A DNA stretch of 41,132 nucleotides from Aquirhabdus sp. (GTDB taxonomy: Bacteria; Pseudomonadota; Gammaproteobacteria; Pseudomonadales; Moraxellaceae), in assembly GCA_030150135.1 (NCBI GenBank), contig JASLGO010000141.1, positions 1 to 41,132 of the forward strand. The letters run 5' to 3'. Positions 17,801 to 25,600 of the stretch are shown here, in pieces; position 1 is the stretch's first letter; the number at the start of each line of letters is the position of its first letter. The notes beneath the pieces are model-generated. The model searched no databases and was not told the origin of the DNA. It saw nothing but the letters and a program-made list of their open reading frames with translations. Both the position numbers and the translations under genes were made by a program.

Positions 17801-18889
17801 CGTGGTATTTATGCGACGGTTTATGCCCCAACTTGGTATCGTATGCTTGGGGCAAAAGTCGGACGTGATGCAGAAATCTCCACTGCGATGGGCGTTGTTC
17901 CAGATATGCTCACTCTCGGCGATGAAAGCTTCATTGCTGATGCGGTCATGCTTGGCGATGAAGAGATCAGTGGCGGTTGGATGATTCTTAAACCAACCGT
18001 AGTTGGTAATCGTAGCTTCATTGGCAACGGCGCTTATGTACCTGACGGCACGATTATTCCTGATGGCGTCTTAGTTGGCGTGCAATCCAAAGCACCAGAA
18101 CACGATATGAAAGAAGGCGAAACATGGTTTGGTTCGCCACCAATCCGTTTGCCCGCACGCGAAAAAATGGTTGGATTTACCGAAGGACTAACCTTTAAAC
18201 CAACATTTTTCCGTCGCATTGCGCGTGGTTTGATTGAAGCAATGCGGGTCGTGTTACCGCTCGCGCTAACGATTGGTGTGGGATACATGATCGTTCTGTC
18301 CGTCATCGATATTACAGAGAAAAGAGGATGGACAGCAGGCTTTATCATGCTCGTTATTTCAGGGCTACTCTATGGAATTGGCTGTTTTATTTTTATTGCA
18401 CTGCTGAAATGGACGCTAATTGGGCGCTATAAACCTAAATCAGTACCGATGTGGACATTCTTTGTTTGGCTAAGCGAAGCTGTCACTAGCTTGCACGAAT
18501 CAGTCTCAGTGCCCAACTTTTTAAATTATTTACGCGGCACGCCATTCTTGCCAATGATGTTCCGACTCATGGGAACAAAAATCGGTAAGCACGTTTATTT
18601 GGATACCACAGATATTACCGAATACGATTGTGTTCAAATTGGTGATCATGCAGAACTCAATAGCTTCTGTGGTCCACAAACACACTTGTTTGAAGATCGA
18701 ATCATGAAAATTGGCAATGTGATTATTGGTGACCGAGTTACAATCAGTGCGCGCAGTATCATTCTGTATCATGCAGAAGTCGGTCACGATGCTTATCTCG
18801 GACCACTCACTTTAGTGATGAAAGGTGAACAAATCCCGCCATCAAGCGCATGGACAGGATCACCAGCCGTGCCTTGGCGCAAGACATAG
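14819..18889 (+). CDS. Pls/PosA-type nonribosomal peptide synthetase (poly-amino-acid synthetase-like)
   Basis: 1356 aa. Adenylation domain about 35-535: A3 TSGSTGKPKG (188-197), A5 NTYGPTE (319-325), A7 YKTGD (407-411), A10 SGKIDRK (523-529). Carrier domain about 545-620: DDLGGHSLL, phosphopantetheine site Ser583. Then helix pairs (about 648-670/686-708, 884-910/931-956, 1141-1163/1171-1197), each followed by a hexapeptide-repeat-like domain starting GAKVGHDVSI (762), GAKVGRDAEI (1011) or GTKIGKHVYL (1252). This A-T-(TM2-C)x3 layout without thioesterase is that of epsilon-poly-L-lysine synthetase Pls (about 1319 aa). Such enzymes polymerise one diamino acid by isopeptide bonds. The by-eye GrsA-aligned code is DMEHILTVSK, resembling the remembered diaminobutyrate code (inference). 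Start GTG 14819 or ATG 14849, neither with a strong ribosome-binding site. Confidence 0.92.
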   Translation: MTSVTFDNDNMTDSTTLVPAIVRGENRPDLLKHEVLADLFEETVNRTPDQTALIYKDDVLGERKLSYAQLNQEADLIAHHLIQHGVVAGQIVGLWLPRGIELLVAQLGIAKAGAAWLPFDTETPVDRIIVCLEDANAAGLISDANWLPRLESVPNTVWTVESLLAPVEAPLNRRKDFLPTHPAYVIYTSGSTGKPKGIVINQGSICHFLRSENSVLGVQGTDKVYQGFSTAFDMSFEEIWISYLVGATLWIAPKALTTDPDALPVALIENEITVLHAVPTLLALFSIDVPNLRIINLGGEMCPDSLVERWALPHHQIFNTYGPTEATVSASLANLHRGQPVTIGKPLPNYGLLVVDDQFNLLKQGETGELCIFGMGVADGYLGRPDLTAEKFLTNPWAETPEEQKLYKTGDLAILDEKGQIALLGRADDQIKIRGFRVELGEIEAVLTEQTGIGTAAVLLRNEDGMDQLIAFIVPDGSQEHDLDAKTESLSSQVLRTKLREKLPPYMVPTRFEIIEQVPRLLSGKIDRKALRVLPLTTVVDRGTSDEPTNPAEIALFGVLNKLFPNAPIQLSADFFDDLGGHSLLAARLVSGLRAFPEYSHITINDLYARRRVGAIAEKMSEKPEQYDEAEAWQPAELEDHTWRRFWCGLTQLVLLPFLISLHILQWLAPFFTYNYLTGNPEDSVWNAIGISLSVFLLTQITGFFVSIFGKKLLLTNITAGRYPLWGSVYLRWWLADRLSDVAPVHLLSGSSLYHWYLRGMGAKVGHDVSIGSAHVRMPALISIGDGVSIGSSVNLENARIERGWLILGNIDLEPESYVGSYAILETNTRIKTYGRLNGLSALSHGQTIGEYEVLDGAPSKKIGTFDPTSYPPRPAVSKARLAGEFAFFLFSVMIVACLFFIPIFPTFIIVDWLDSHWLSPLLAADNITLTALHYFILAIPASTLMVIVTILVSVAIRWIALPRLKPGMSSVHSVTYYRKWFANQIQESSLQILRGIYATVYAPTWYRMLGAKVGRDAEISTAMGVVPDMLTLGDESFIADAVMLGDEEISGGWMILKPTVVGNRSFIGNGAYVPDGTIIPDGVLVGVQSKAPEHDMKEGETWFGSPPIRLPAREKMVGFTEGLTFKPTFFRRIARGLIEAMRVVLPLALTIGVGYMIVLSVIDITEKRGWTAGFIMLVISGLLYGIGCFIFIALLKWTLIGRYKPKSVPMWTFFVWLSEAVTSLHESVSVPNFLNYLRGTPFLPMMFRLMGTKIGKHVYLDTTDITEYDCVQIGDHAELNSFCGPQTHLFEDRIMKIGNVIIGDRVTISARSIILYHAEVGHDAYLGPLTLVMKGEQIPPSSAWTGSPAVPWRKT

Positions 18890-18912
18890 TCAAACCCCAA
18901 TATTATTAAAAT

Positions 18913-18946
18913 AAAAAACCGATATTGTGATGAATATCGGTTTTTT
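18913..18946 (+). terminator. Bidirectional intrinsic terminator after the synthetase gene
   Basis: A perfect 14-bp stem, AAAAAACCGATATT (18913-18926) with AATATCGGTTTTTT (18933-18946), and a 6-nt loop, 23 bases after the synthetase stop. The A-run and T-run make it work both ways, so it can also end the convergent AlkB-like transcription unit. Confidence 0.92.
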
Positions 18947-19009
18947 AGAATAATCACAGTCAACAAGAGGTGTAATATCTATTAAAAATCAAACGCAGAG
19001 AAAATAAAT

Positions 19010-19573
19010 TTAAAACGAAGTTCCATCTTGAAAATGTCTAAAGGACAGCGATATTCTAGGTTCGGTATATTGAGTCGATTTTTTGACTGAATATAAATAA
19101 TTTCTTTGGCAATTATCAGACAAGATAATTAAATCTCCATCTGTCAGCAAAAACTCATACTCCTCCCCACTATGCACATCTTTAAATGTGATATTTCTCG
19201 GTGCGCCATATCCAATTGAAAATGCAGGCTGATCTAAATCTACCTGAGATTCTGCATTACTTCGGTAAGGTAATTCTGCATTGCCATTTTCATAAAACAT
19301 TGCATAACAAGAATTCATTCTGACGTTAAATGTCTGATTGATATTCTTCATAATTTCCATAACTCTAGCATCAAAAGCATGTCCTTTTCGAAACTGTCCT
19401 GTCGAAACAATATAATCAATTCCCATATGACAATATGGTCGATGAGGAACTCTTTCATCACGCAACCACTCAAGATTCGTTTTAAGATACTCGAAAATTT
19501 CATCTGTATCTTTTACATAACGATGAATAATGTGGGCATTTGCATTAGGCAAATTGAGTTTATGATCATCCAT
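19010..19573 (-). CDS. AlkB-like 2-oxoglutarate-oxygenase-fold protein, metal site lost
   Basis: 187 aa, paralogue of the gene just upstream. The AlkB-fold core is clear: CYAMFYENGN, then the DQPAFSIGYGAPR strand pair, a DGDLIIL strand, and the closing PRISLSFR with Arg173 and Arg179, the 2-oxoglutarate-binding pattern. Aligned by eye to AlkB/ALKBH2, the iron-binding HxD becomes Arg104-x-Asn106 and the distal His becomes Tyr161 (NYLYSVKK). All three ligands are gone, so it is unlikely to work as an Fe(II) dioxygenase. It may be a nucleic-acid-binding pseudoenzyme or a partner of its neighbour (inference). The reading frame is intact. A perfect dyad, AGTATAT-CC-ATATACT, lies 18 bases upstream of the start. 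Confidence 0.75.
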   Translation of the reverse strand: MDDHKLNLPNANAHIIHRYVKDTDEIFEYLKTNLEWLRDERVPHRPYCHMGIDYIVSTGQFRKGHAFDARVMEIMKNINQTFNVRMNSCYAMFYENGNAELPYRSNAESQVDLDQPAFSIGYGAPRNITFKDVHSGEEYEFLLTDGDLIILSDNCQRNYLYSVKKSTQYTEPRISLSFRHFQDGTSF

Positions 19574-19590
19574 GTTGATTCTCGTTTTGC

Positions 19591-19606
19591 AGTATATCCA
19601 TATACT
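19591..19606. promoter_or_regulatory. Perfect palindrome upstream of AlkB-like gene 1
   Basis: AGTATATCCATATACT has two 7-base arms around CC. It sits in the 78-base gap between the two AlkB-like genes, between -18 and -33 relative to the downstream ATG. Position and symmetry fit an operator for a dimeric repressor, but AT-rich DNA yields such dyads by chance. Confidence 0.35.
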
Positions 19607-19651
19607 TTTTTGTTCAATATCAAAATATAATCTAAAACTCAGATCATATAT

Positions 19652-20260
19652 TTATTCATGTGCGTACCAGTCGATAGCAGCATAACTTTTAAAACATCTA
19701 AATGACAACCCTATCCGTGCTCCAGTTGCATCAGATGATTTTTTAACACCATGTAAATAATGCTCATTCGTATCGGTTGATAAAATGCACAGATCTCCAT
19801 CTCTCAACTCAAAGTCATATTCTTCATGCGTTTCAATGTCTTTAAACGACCAACACCGAGAAACTCCGAGTGACAAAATAAAGACAGGTTGATCAAAATC
19901 AATTTGGTATGCCATATCATGTCTAAATGGCATATTAGCATTTCCATCTTCGTAGAAATGCGCATGACAAGAGTTCATTCCAACATGAAATTGATTATTC
20001 AAAGTATTCATAATGCTCAAAATCACTGGATCAAATGGCCTTGCTTGCAAAAGTCGTCCTGAAGCATTCGAATGATCAGAAAAAATATAATCCATTCCCA
20101 TATTGCAATATAATCGGCCCGTACCATCGTCGTAAGGAATCCAATCTAAATGTGTTTTTAAATAATTAAATGTATTTGAAGTATCTTTTACATAATCATG
20201 TAAGAGATAAACATTGGCTTTAGGTAAATCTAGTCTGACTTCTTCCATATTGATCGCCAT
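19652..20260 (-). CDS. AlkB-like 2-oxoglutarate-oxygenase-fold protein, altered metal site
   Basis: 202 aa, paralogue of the downstream gene; shared blocks include YVKDT, YLKT, MNSC, FYE.GNA, VKKS and LSFR. The AlkB fold spans about 55-190. In the HxD position it has Arg113-His114-Asp115: the Asp is kept, the usual His is Arg, and a His is shifted by one. The distal ligand His170 is kept in HYLHGVKK, as is the 2-oxoglutarate pattern ARIGLSFR (Arg182, Arg188). It could still bind metal in a shifted geometry, or be inactive. AlkB proteins repair alkylated nucleic acid bases, but this divergent pair cannot be assumed to do so. The unit runs toward the synthetase gene and is separated from it by a bidirectional terminator. 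Confidence 0.75.
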   Translation of the reverse strand: MAINMEEVRLDLPKANVYLLHDYVKDTSNTFNYLKTHLDWIPYDDGTGRLYCNMGMDYIFSDHSNASGRLLQARPFDPVILSIMNTLNNQFHVGMNSCHAHFYEDGNANMPFRHDMAYQIDFDQPVFILSLGVSRCWSFKDIETHEEYDFELRDGDLCILSTDTNEHYLHGVKKSSDATGARIGLSFRCFKSYAAIDWYAHE

Positions 20261-20635
20261 ATTTTAATAATAGATATATGTCTATTGATCCCTAATATGA
20301 CCTGAAGAATATCTACATTCCACAAAACGATCAACAAATATCGCGTTTAATGATTGATTATATTAAAATTACTTAACAACAGCCCTTTAACAGTTCTCAT
20401 TTCCTAATCAAAACTCAAAAAAACAAGATAAACATTACAATAACAACAACTATAATCAAATCATTGAAATAATTAATCAACGACTCAAAATACTTCATCA
20501 ATTAAAAATGACAGACTTACTTTACTCTTCTTCATGTATTCTTTTGTGGTGACTGACGATTCATCACTGCACATTTATCATATTTTATCGTTGAAATTAG
20601 AGCTACACTATAGGCAACACATCTTGGATTTTGTC
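20261..20635. other. AT-rich divergent intergenic region
   Basis: About 375 AT-rich bases between the AlkB-like pair and the TetR gene, with no gene. An inverted repeat AATAGA-N6-TCTATT (20269-20286) lies just upstream of the AlkB-like start. TATAGG near 20610 is a possible -10 for the TetR gene, which argues for the downstream ATG as its start. Divergent placement makes the TetR protein a candidate regulator of the AlkB-like pair (inference). Confidence 0.45.
20269..20286. promoter_or_regulatory. Palindrome upstream of AlkB-like gene 2
   Basis: AATAGA and TCTATT in perfect inverted orientation around a 6-base AT spacer, 9 bases upstream of the ATG. Possible operator; not the same sequence as the dyad in front of the other paralogue. 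Confidence 0.3.
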
Positions 20636-21310
20636 ATGTTCGATGTTTTAGAAGACACTACAGCCTCGCTATCTCAGACACAGACTGCACCGAGCCAGCC
20701 TCATACCAAACGTGGTACTGAACGACGTGAGGCTTTACTTGCTGCCGCTGATGAGTTGTTTTTACAACATGGCTTTGATGGTGTCAGTTTAGATAGCTTA
20801 GTAGCACATGTTGGTGGTTCAAAAGCATCAATTTATCAATATTTTGGATGCAAAAAAGGACTTCTCGTTGCTCTCGTACAGCGCCGTCATGAATATTTCT
20901 TTAATGAAAGTGCATTACCTACCGAATTAGGCACGAAAACACTGAGAGAAGTTTTATTAGACAATGCGCACAAACTATTCAAAGCTTTTTCTCAACCTGA
21001 CAAAATTGCATTTATGCGTCTGATTGTTCGTGAGTCTCAACGCGATCCAGAAATCGCACGAATTGCGTATGATTTAGGACCTGCTCGCGGTCAAGCAACG
21101 ATGGCGAAGATTTTGAGCGAAGCAGCATCACGTGGTGAGATTTCATGCCCATCCCCCCATGAATCAGCAATTATTTATGGTGGTTTCTTACAGCATATCA
21201 AATGGCGCTTGCTGATTGGTCTAACGCCCGTTGAAGAGCATGTCGATATCAATCATTTCTTTGAATACTCCGTCGATTCATTTCTGGCAGGTCATCACTA
21301 CGCTCGCTAA
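20636..21310 (+). CDS. TetR/AcrR-family transcriptional regulator (AefR-like C-terminal domain)
   Basis: 224 aa from the ATG at 20636. The frame stays open 34 codons upstream, but that stretch does not look like protein and may contain the promoter. GGA lies 7 bases before this ATG. The N-terminal TetR DNA-binding domain (about 30-78) contains the helix-turn-helix VSLDSLVAHVGGSKASIYQYFGCKKGLL. The C-terminal part (RLIVRESQRDPEIARIAYDLG...) resembles the AefR-like ligand/dimer domain. As a family, these repress nearby transporter or metabolic genes and are released by small hydrophobic ligands. Candidate targets are the divergent AlkB-like genes or argF downstream, but neither is shown. Confidence 0.88.
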   Translation: MFDVLEDTTASLSQTQTAPSQPHTKRGTERREALLAAADELFLQHGFDGVSLDSLVAHVGGSKASIYQYFGCKKGLLVALVQRRHEYFFNESALPTELGTKTLREVLLDNAHKLFKAFSQPDKIAFMRLIVRESQRDPEIARIAYDLGPARGQATMAKILSEAASRGEISCPSPHESAIIYGGFLQHIKWRLLIGLTPVEEHVDINHFFEYSVDSFLAGHHYAR

Positions 21311-21359
21311 GACAAGAACATAAGAAGATACGAACTCTCATAAAAGTATGAGTCAAATA

Positions 21360-21389
21360 TCAACATAGCCCAACTAAATCAAGTATAAT
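21360..21389 (+). promoter_or_regulatory. Probable argF promoter
   Basis: A perfect TATAAT (21384-21389) is preceded at 18 bp by TCAACA (21360-21365; 4 of 6 to consensus). This predicts an RNA start near 21396 and a leader of about 115 bases before argF. No ARG-box was identified with confidence. Confidence 0.45.
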
Positions 21390-21510
21390 CTTTGGTTTTT
21401 CTCGTCTTACATTTCTTCGCGCTGATATATCTAGTCAATATGAAGTGCAAAAAACAATCAGACAATGGATTTGCAAGACAATATTTTTTGCGGCAATTCG
21501 CGGAGTTAGC

Positions 21511-22440
21511 ATGTTGCGGTCAGCTGGTCAGCCTCCACGGCACTTTTTAAGTTTACTTGATACTACCCCTGAAGAACTACGTAGTATTCTGCGTCGTGCA
21601 ATCGAACTTAAAGCAATGCATCACGAAGGAAAGCTCTATCAGCCTTTTCAGGGCAAAGTCCTCGGCATGATTTTTGAGAAATCAAGCACACGTACGCGGA
21701 TTTCATTTGAAGCGGGTATGAGCCAATTTGGCGGTAGCGCTATTTTTCTTTCGCCACGCGATACACAGCTCGGTCGCGGTGAACCTATCGAAGATTCAGC
21801 GCGTGTGATTTCTCGCATGGTTGATCTGGTTATGATTCGGACCTTTGCACACGAAACCGTTGAGCGCTTTGCTCAATACTCACGCGTTCCTGTCATCAAT
21901 GGTTTAACAGATGATCATCATCCGTGTCAGCTTCTCGCTGATTTACAGACATTTATGGAAATGCGTGGCGATGTCGCAGGAAAAACCTTCGCTTGGATTG
22001 GTGATGGCAACAATATGTGTAATTCATATATTCATGCCGCACATCAGTTAGGTTTTCAATTAAAAGTTGCCTCACCGTATGGCTTCGAACCCGACCCTAC
22101 ACTACTGCAAGAGTTCTCTCACTGTGTCCAACTCGTGTCGAGCAGTGAAGAAGCCGCCGAAGGTGCCCACTTGGTCGCGACTGATGTCTGGACAAGCATG
22201 GGACAAGAAGCTGAACAAAATATTCGTAAACGTCGCTTTGCAACTTATCAAATCACACCGAGATTGCTTGATTTAGCGGATGATGGTGTATTGTTTATGC
22301 ACTGTCTGCCCGCTCATCGTGGCGAGGAAATCTCAGAGGACTTACTCGATGATCCACGCGCAGTCGTTTGGGACGAAGCTGAAAATCGTTTGCATGCCCA
22401 AAAGGCTTTGATGGAATTTCTATTAAAACCCCAAGCGTAA
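21511..22440 (+). CDS. argF: Ornithine carbamoyltransferase
   Basis: 309 aa from the ATG at 21511, chosen because GGAG lies 5 bases upstream and the length is standard. An in-frame GTG at 21445 would add 22 residues that do not fit the family. It makes citrulline from ornithine and carbamoyl phosphate in arginine synthesis, in the cytoplasm. Signatures: carbamoyl-phosphate loop SSTRTR (58-63), HPCQ (137-140), and the catalytic-Cys loop HCLPAHR (264-270). The compact form suggests the anabolic enzyme. It has its own promoter about 70 bases after the TetR gene, so it is probably an independent unit. No other arginine genes are in the window. Confidence 0.96.
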   Translation: MLRSAGQPPRHFLSLLDTTPEELRSILRRAIELKAMHHEGKLYQPFQGKVLGMIFEKSSTRTRISFEAGMSQFGGSAIFLSPRDTQLGRGEPIEDSARVISRMVDLVMIRTFAHETVERFAQYSRVPVINGLTDDHHPCQLLADLQTFMEMRGDVAGKTFAWIGDGNNMCNSYIHAAHQLGFQLKVASPYGFEPDPTLLQEFSHCVQLVSSSEEAAEGAHLVATDVWTSMGQEAEQNIRKRRFATYQITPRLLDLADDGVLFMHCLPAHRGEEISEDLLDDPRAVVWDEAENRLHAQKALMEFLLKPQA

Positions 22441-22463
22441 GGATTTAGCTTTTTCTCCTTCCT

Positions 22464-22648
22464 TCAAGGCATAGATAGGTATCTACTTTTTAATAGTTGG
22501 ATTTTGCAGATGCTTTCAAATCTCCCCTTGCCCCTCTTTCTCTAAGAGGGGTAAAAGCTCCTTCCTTTAGAAAAGGAAGGTTGGGAAGGATTTGACAGGC
22601 ATACGATCAATAGACTTCACAAGATATGTAGATACCTATTGCCTTGAA
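22464..22648. mobile_element. MITE-like hairpin-rich repeat element
   Basis: About 185 bases bounded by terminal inverted repeats. The left arm (22464-22487, TTCAAGGCATAGATAGGTATC...) and the right arm (22628-22648, reverse complement) match except for a 3-base indel. Inside are nested hairpins: CCCCTC...GAGGGG and CCTTCCTTT...AAAAGGAAGG, with CT-rich and AG-rich arms. No coding capacity. It fills the gap between the convergent argF and tamB genes, where it could act as a two-way terminator. Family not recognised; target duplication not clear. Confidence 0.6.
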
Positions 22649-22675
22649 AGATAAGACTTCAAAGCAAAAATGCCT

Positions 22676-25600
22676 TTAATACCGCCAGCTATAGAAGAAA
22701 TCGATTGCACGCTCTATGGATGAGCTTGCTTCCATGTAGAATCGCTGCGACATTTGATAACGTAACGTTAATTTATTAACAGGTGTAAAGACTCCGACAC
22801 CATAACGCACGTACAAATTAGGAGATAAATAACCTGTGACATTGACCTTCGTATCGCCATCAGAACCATCGGCACCAAAGGTCAAATTACTTAAGCCTAT
22901 TGCATTACCAATTTGATTAGTAAAGTTCCGTGAACCACTCAGTCCAGCACTAATGCCCGCCGCAGCCAACGCGTTATCCACATCAGTATGAACCAATGCT
23001 GTATTATTAATCGTAGACGAAGGTAAATTAGTTGTCGTACTGATATAGCCTGATAATATCGCACTATAAGTCTCTTGGTCTGTTAGACCCGCATTATTCC
23101 ATGTACTAATTTTTGGATTCTTTGCCGAACCTTGAATAATGATTCCTACCGTTCGGTTATCAATGATTTTATCGGCTTCAATATCTAGTGTCGGCTCCAG
23201 TAAAGCCCCCTTAAATTTAATATTACTCTTGGCTAAGACTAACTCTTGTCCATACGCATCGACTTTGGTATTCGGCTCTAACGAAATCTGCCCAGTTGCC
23301 ATAAGACCGCCTGTGCCACGCTGGGTGATCTGTAAGCCGCCATCAATCCGCGCATTAGCTCCAAAACCTCTAAAGCGTAGATCATTACCAACCACGACAT
23401 TCACATCCATGTTAATCATCCATGCTTTAACGTTTTGCAGTACTGCAGCTGTTGTAGACTGATCTAGGCGAACAATCCGCACATCAGATGATTTCGCAAT
23501 CGCTTTACTACTGTTCGCTCCCGGTGAAATAACACCATGTGGTACATCAACACGCCCACTAATAGACACTTGTTTATCAAGAGGTAAAATCTGAATATCA
23601 ATCGCAGGACTAACGGCAGCCGTGACCATCGGAGGCTGACGAATAATCAGCTCATTTCCAGTCAATTTCAGATTCACAACAGGTTGATCCGCCCAACTGG
23701 CAAGACCTGTCAAAGTCCCTTTGCCATCACCACTCATGAACTGACCATTCATGGTTGCTTGCGACCCACGAATCTCTGAAGTCAGATTAATATCGTGTAA
23801 ATTTAATGGAATGCTGCTTGCAACAACTTTGCCATTATCCAGTTTAAAGTTTCCATAGAAAGTAGGCCCCATCAGCGGACCACTCATCCCTCCTGCAAGT
23901 GATGCCACACCAGACAACTCACGGATACCTGGAAAGAATGGTTTAAACACTTGTAGTTGAACATTATCCAGCACCAATGCGCCACTGATTGTTTTTCCTT
24001 CTGCTTTTGGATCAATCAATGCATCAATATAACCCGCTCCAATATTGGGAGTTTTTGCATCAAAGCGCAGCCTAATCCCATTTTCCTGCGTTGAAATCAA
24101 CAAACTCAATCGCTGGTAAGGCAAAGTACTCGGAGGGTCTTGTGGATCATCCGCATCTAGCCCTATAGATCCATTATCAGTAGAAATTTCAGCATCCAAT
24201 TGTATCGGAGAGCTGGCTTGCCAACTTGCTGAAGCCTTACCTTGTAGTTTCCCCGACCAAATCATGCCATTAGGCATCATGTCATGAAAACCACTTAAAT
24301 CCAGCTCATCTAAAGTCAATGCCACATGACCCGTCGAACGATTTGCAACCACAGGGTCTACAAAACAAAACCGACCTGCGCCAGACCAACAATGTGCTGC
24401 AATCGAAACGGTATTCATTTTATTTTGGTATTGTAACGCGGCAGGTTTTTCTTGCCGCAATGTCATCTTGCGACCAGTTAAAATACCTTGTCGAATTTCT
24501 CCATTCCAATTTCTTTGAGCATCCAAACCACCAGCAAGTTGAATCGCAAATTGTGTCTTGGGTGTCTTAGTAGAAAAATCTAAAACATGCGACTGCTGTG
24601 TTCCAGTGAGCTTTGCATTGATATTATTGATAAGCTGTTGATCACGCCTAAAATCGTTCACTGTCAGCGCCAATTGACTCGGTTGTAAACCTAATTGTGG
24701 TATCCGCCCAACCAGATTTGCGCTCTTTATTGCAAAAGTAGAATACTTAAAGTTTTCTACATTCAGATTCACTTGCGTATCAGGTGCTTGTGCTTTCCCT
24801 GATAAATCAACAACTCCGAAGACACGACCACTCATATCTGGATGTATTTGTCCTAGATTTTTGGCATCGATTTGAATATTAAAACTACCAACTGGCGCGC
24901 CTTGAGGATTGGTCGACACGCCACCATTTGCGGTCAGACGATTACCCGCCCAATCCAACAAAAAGTTAGTTGCTGTTAATTTATCTGGTAATGGAGAAAT
25001 GCTTTTTGGATTAAATACGGCATCCAGTGTTCCTTTAGCGAGCAAAGGTTGTTTTTTTAATAATCCAGTTAAATCCAGCTGAGTCACTTGTACATGGCGC
25101 GCTGTCTGACTCCATTGGCCATTGGTATTAAATGCACCTGTCAGTGAACTTTGATATGACGGTAGGAAAAAGCCCAGATTAAAATGATTGAGTTTTCCCG
25201 TTGCTGACCATTGCACGCCATTTTTGGTGATGACTTGTCCTGTTGCACTAATCTGTCCCGCAGCGCCATCATGCTCGAAGCGCTCAATCTTCGTCAAATC
25301 TGGTGTACCAGAGACAAGAATGCTCAACTTGCCTGATGGAGCTTCACTACTTTTCAAATCACCATCAAACTTTGCTAAATAAGCTTTGATTCCATGAGTG
25401 TTTTTTGCAGTATTCTTTGTTAAGAGCACCTGTCCACGCCCAGTCAATTGAATATTTTTCGTGGATGCAGATGAATTCGGTTGAGGCGAATCCGCCTTTA
25501 ACACACCCACTAATGCAGGTTGAATGACGATTGAATCTTGTACGGATGAACTCACACCCGTCGCATGAATAGAACCTTGTAACTGACGAATTATCGAGTC

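Noticed and set aside
18034..18348. 104-aa frame antisense to the synthetase gene
   Set aside because: Lies wholly inside a convincing coding region on the other strand; no family resemblance.
19010..20260. AlkB-like pair as tailoring enzymes of the synthetase product
   Set aside because: They are convergent with the synthetase and separated by a strong two-way terminator, and their metal sites are damaged; nothing but proximity supports the link.
20534..20635. N-terminal extension of the TetR gene
   Set aside because: The 34 extra residues are not TetR-like, and the stretch probably holds the promoter; the ATG at 20636 has a better ribosome-binding site.
21445..21510. N-terminal extension of argF from a GTG
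   Set aside because: It would make the protein 22 residues longer than the family; GGAG sits just before the ATG at 21511.
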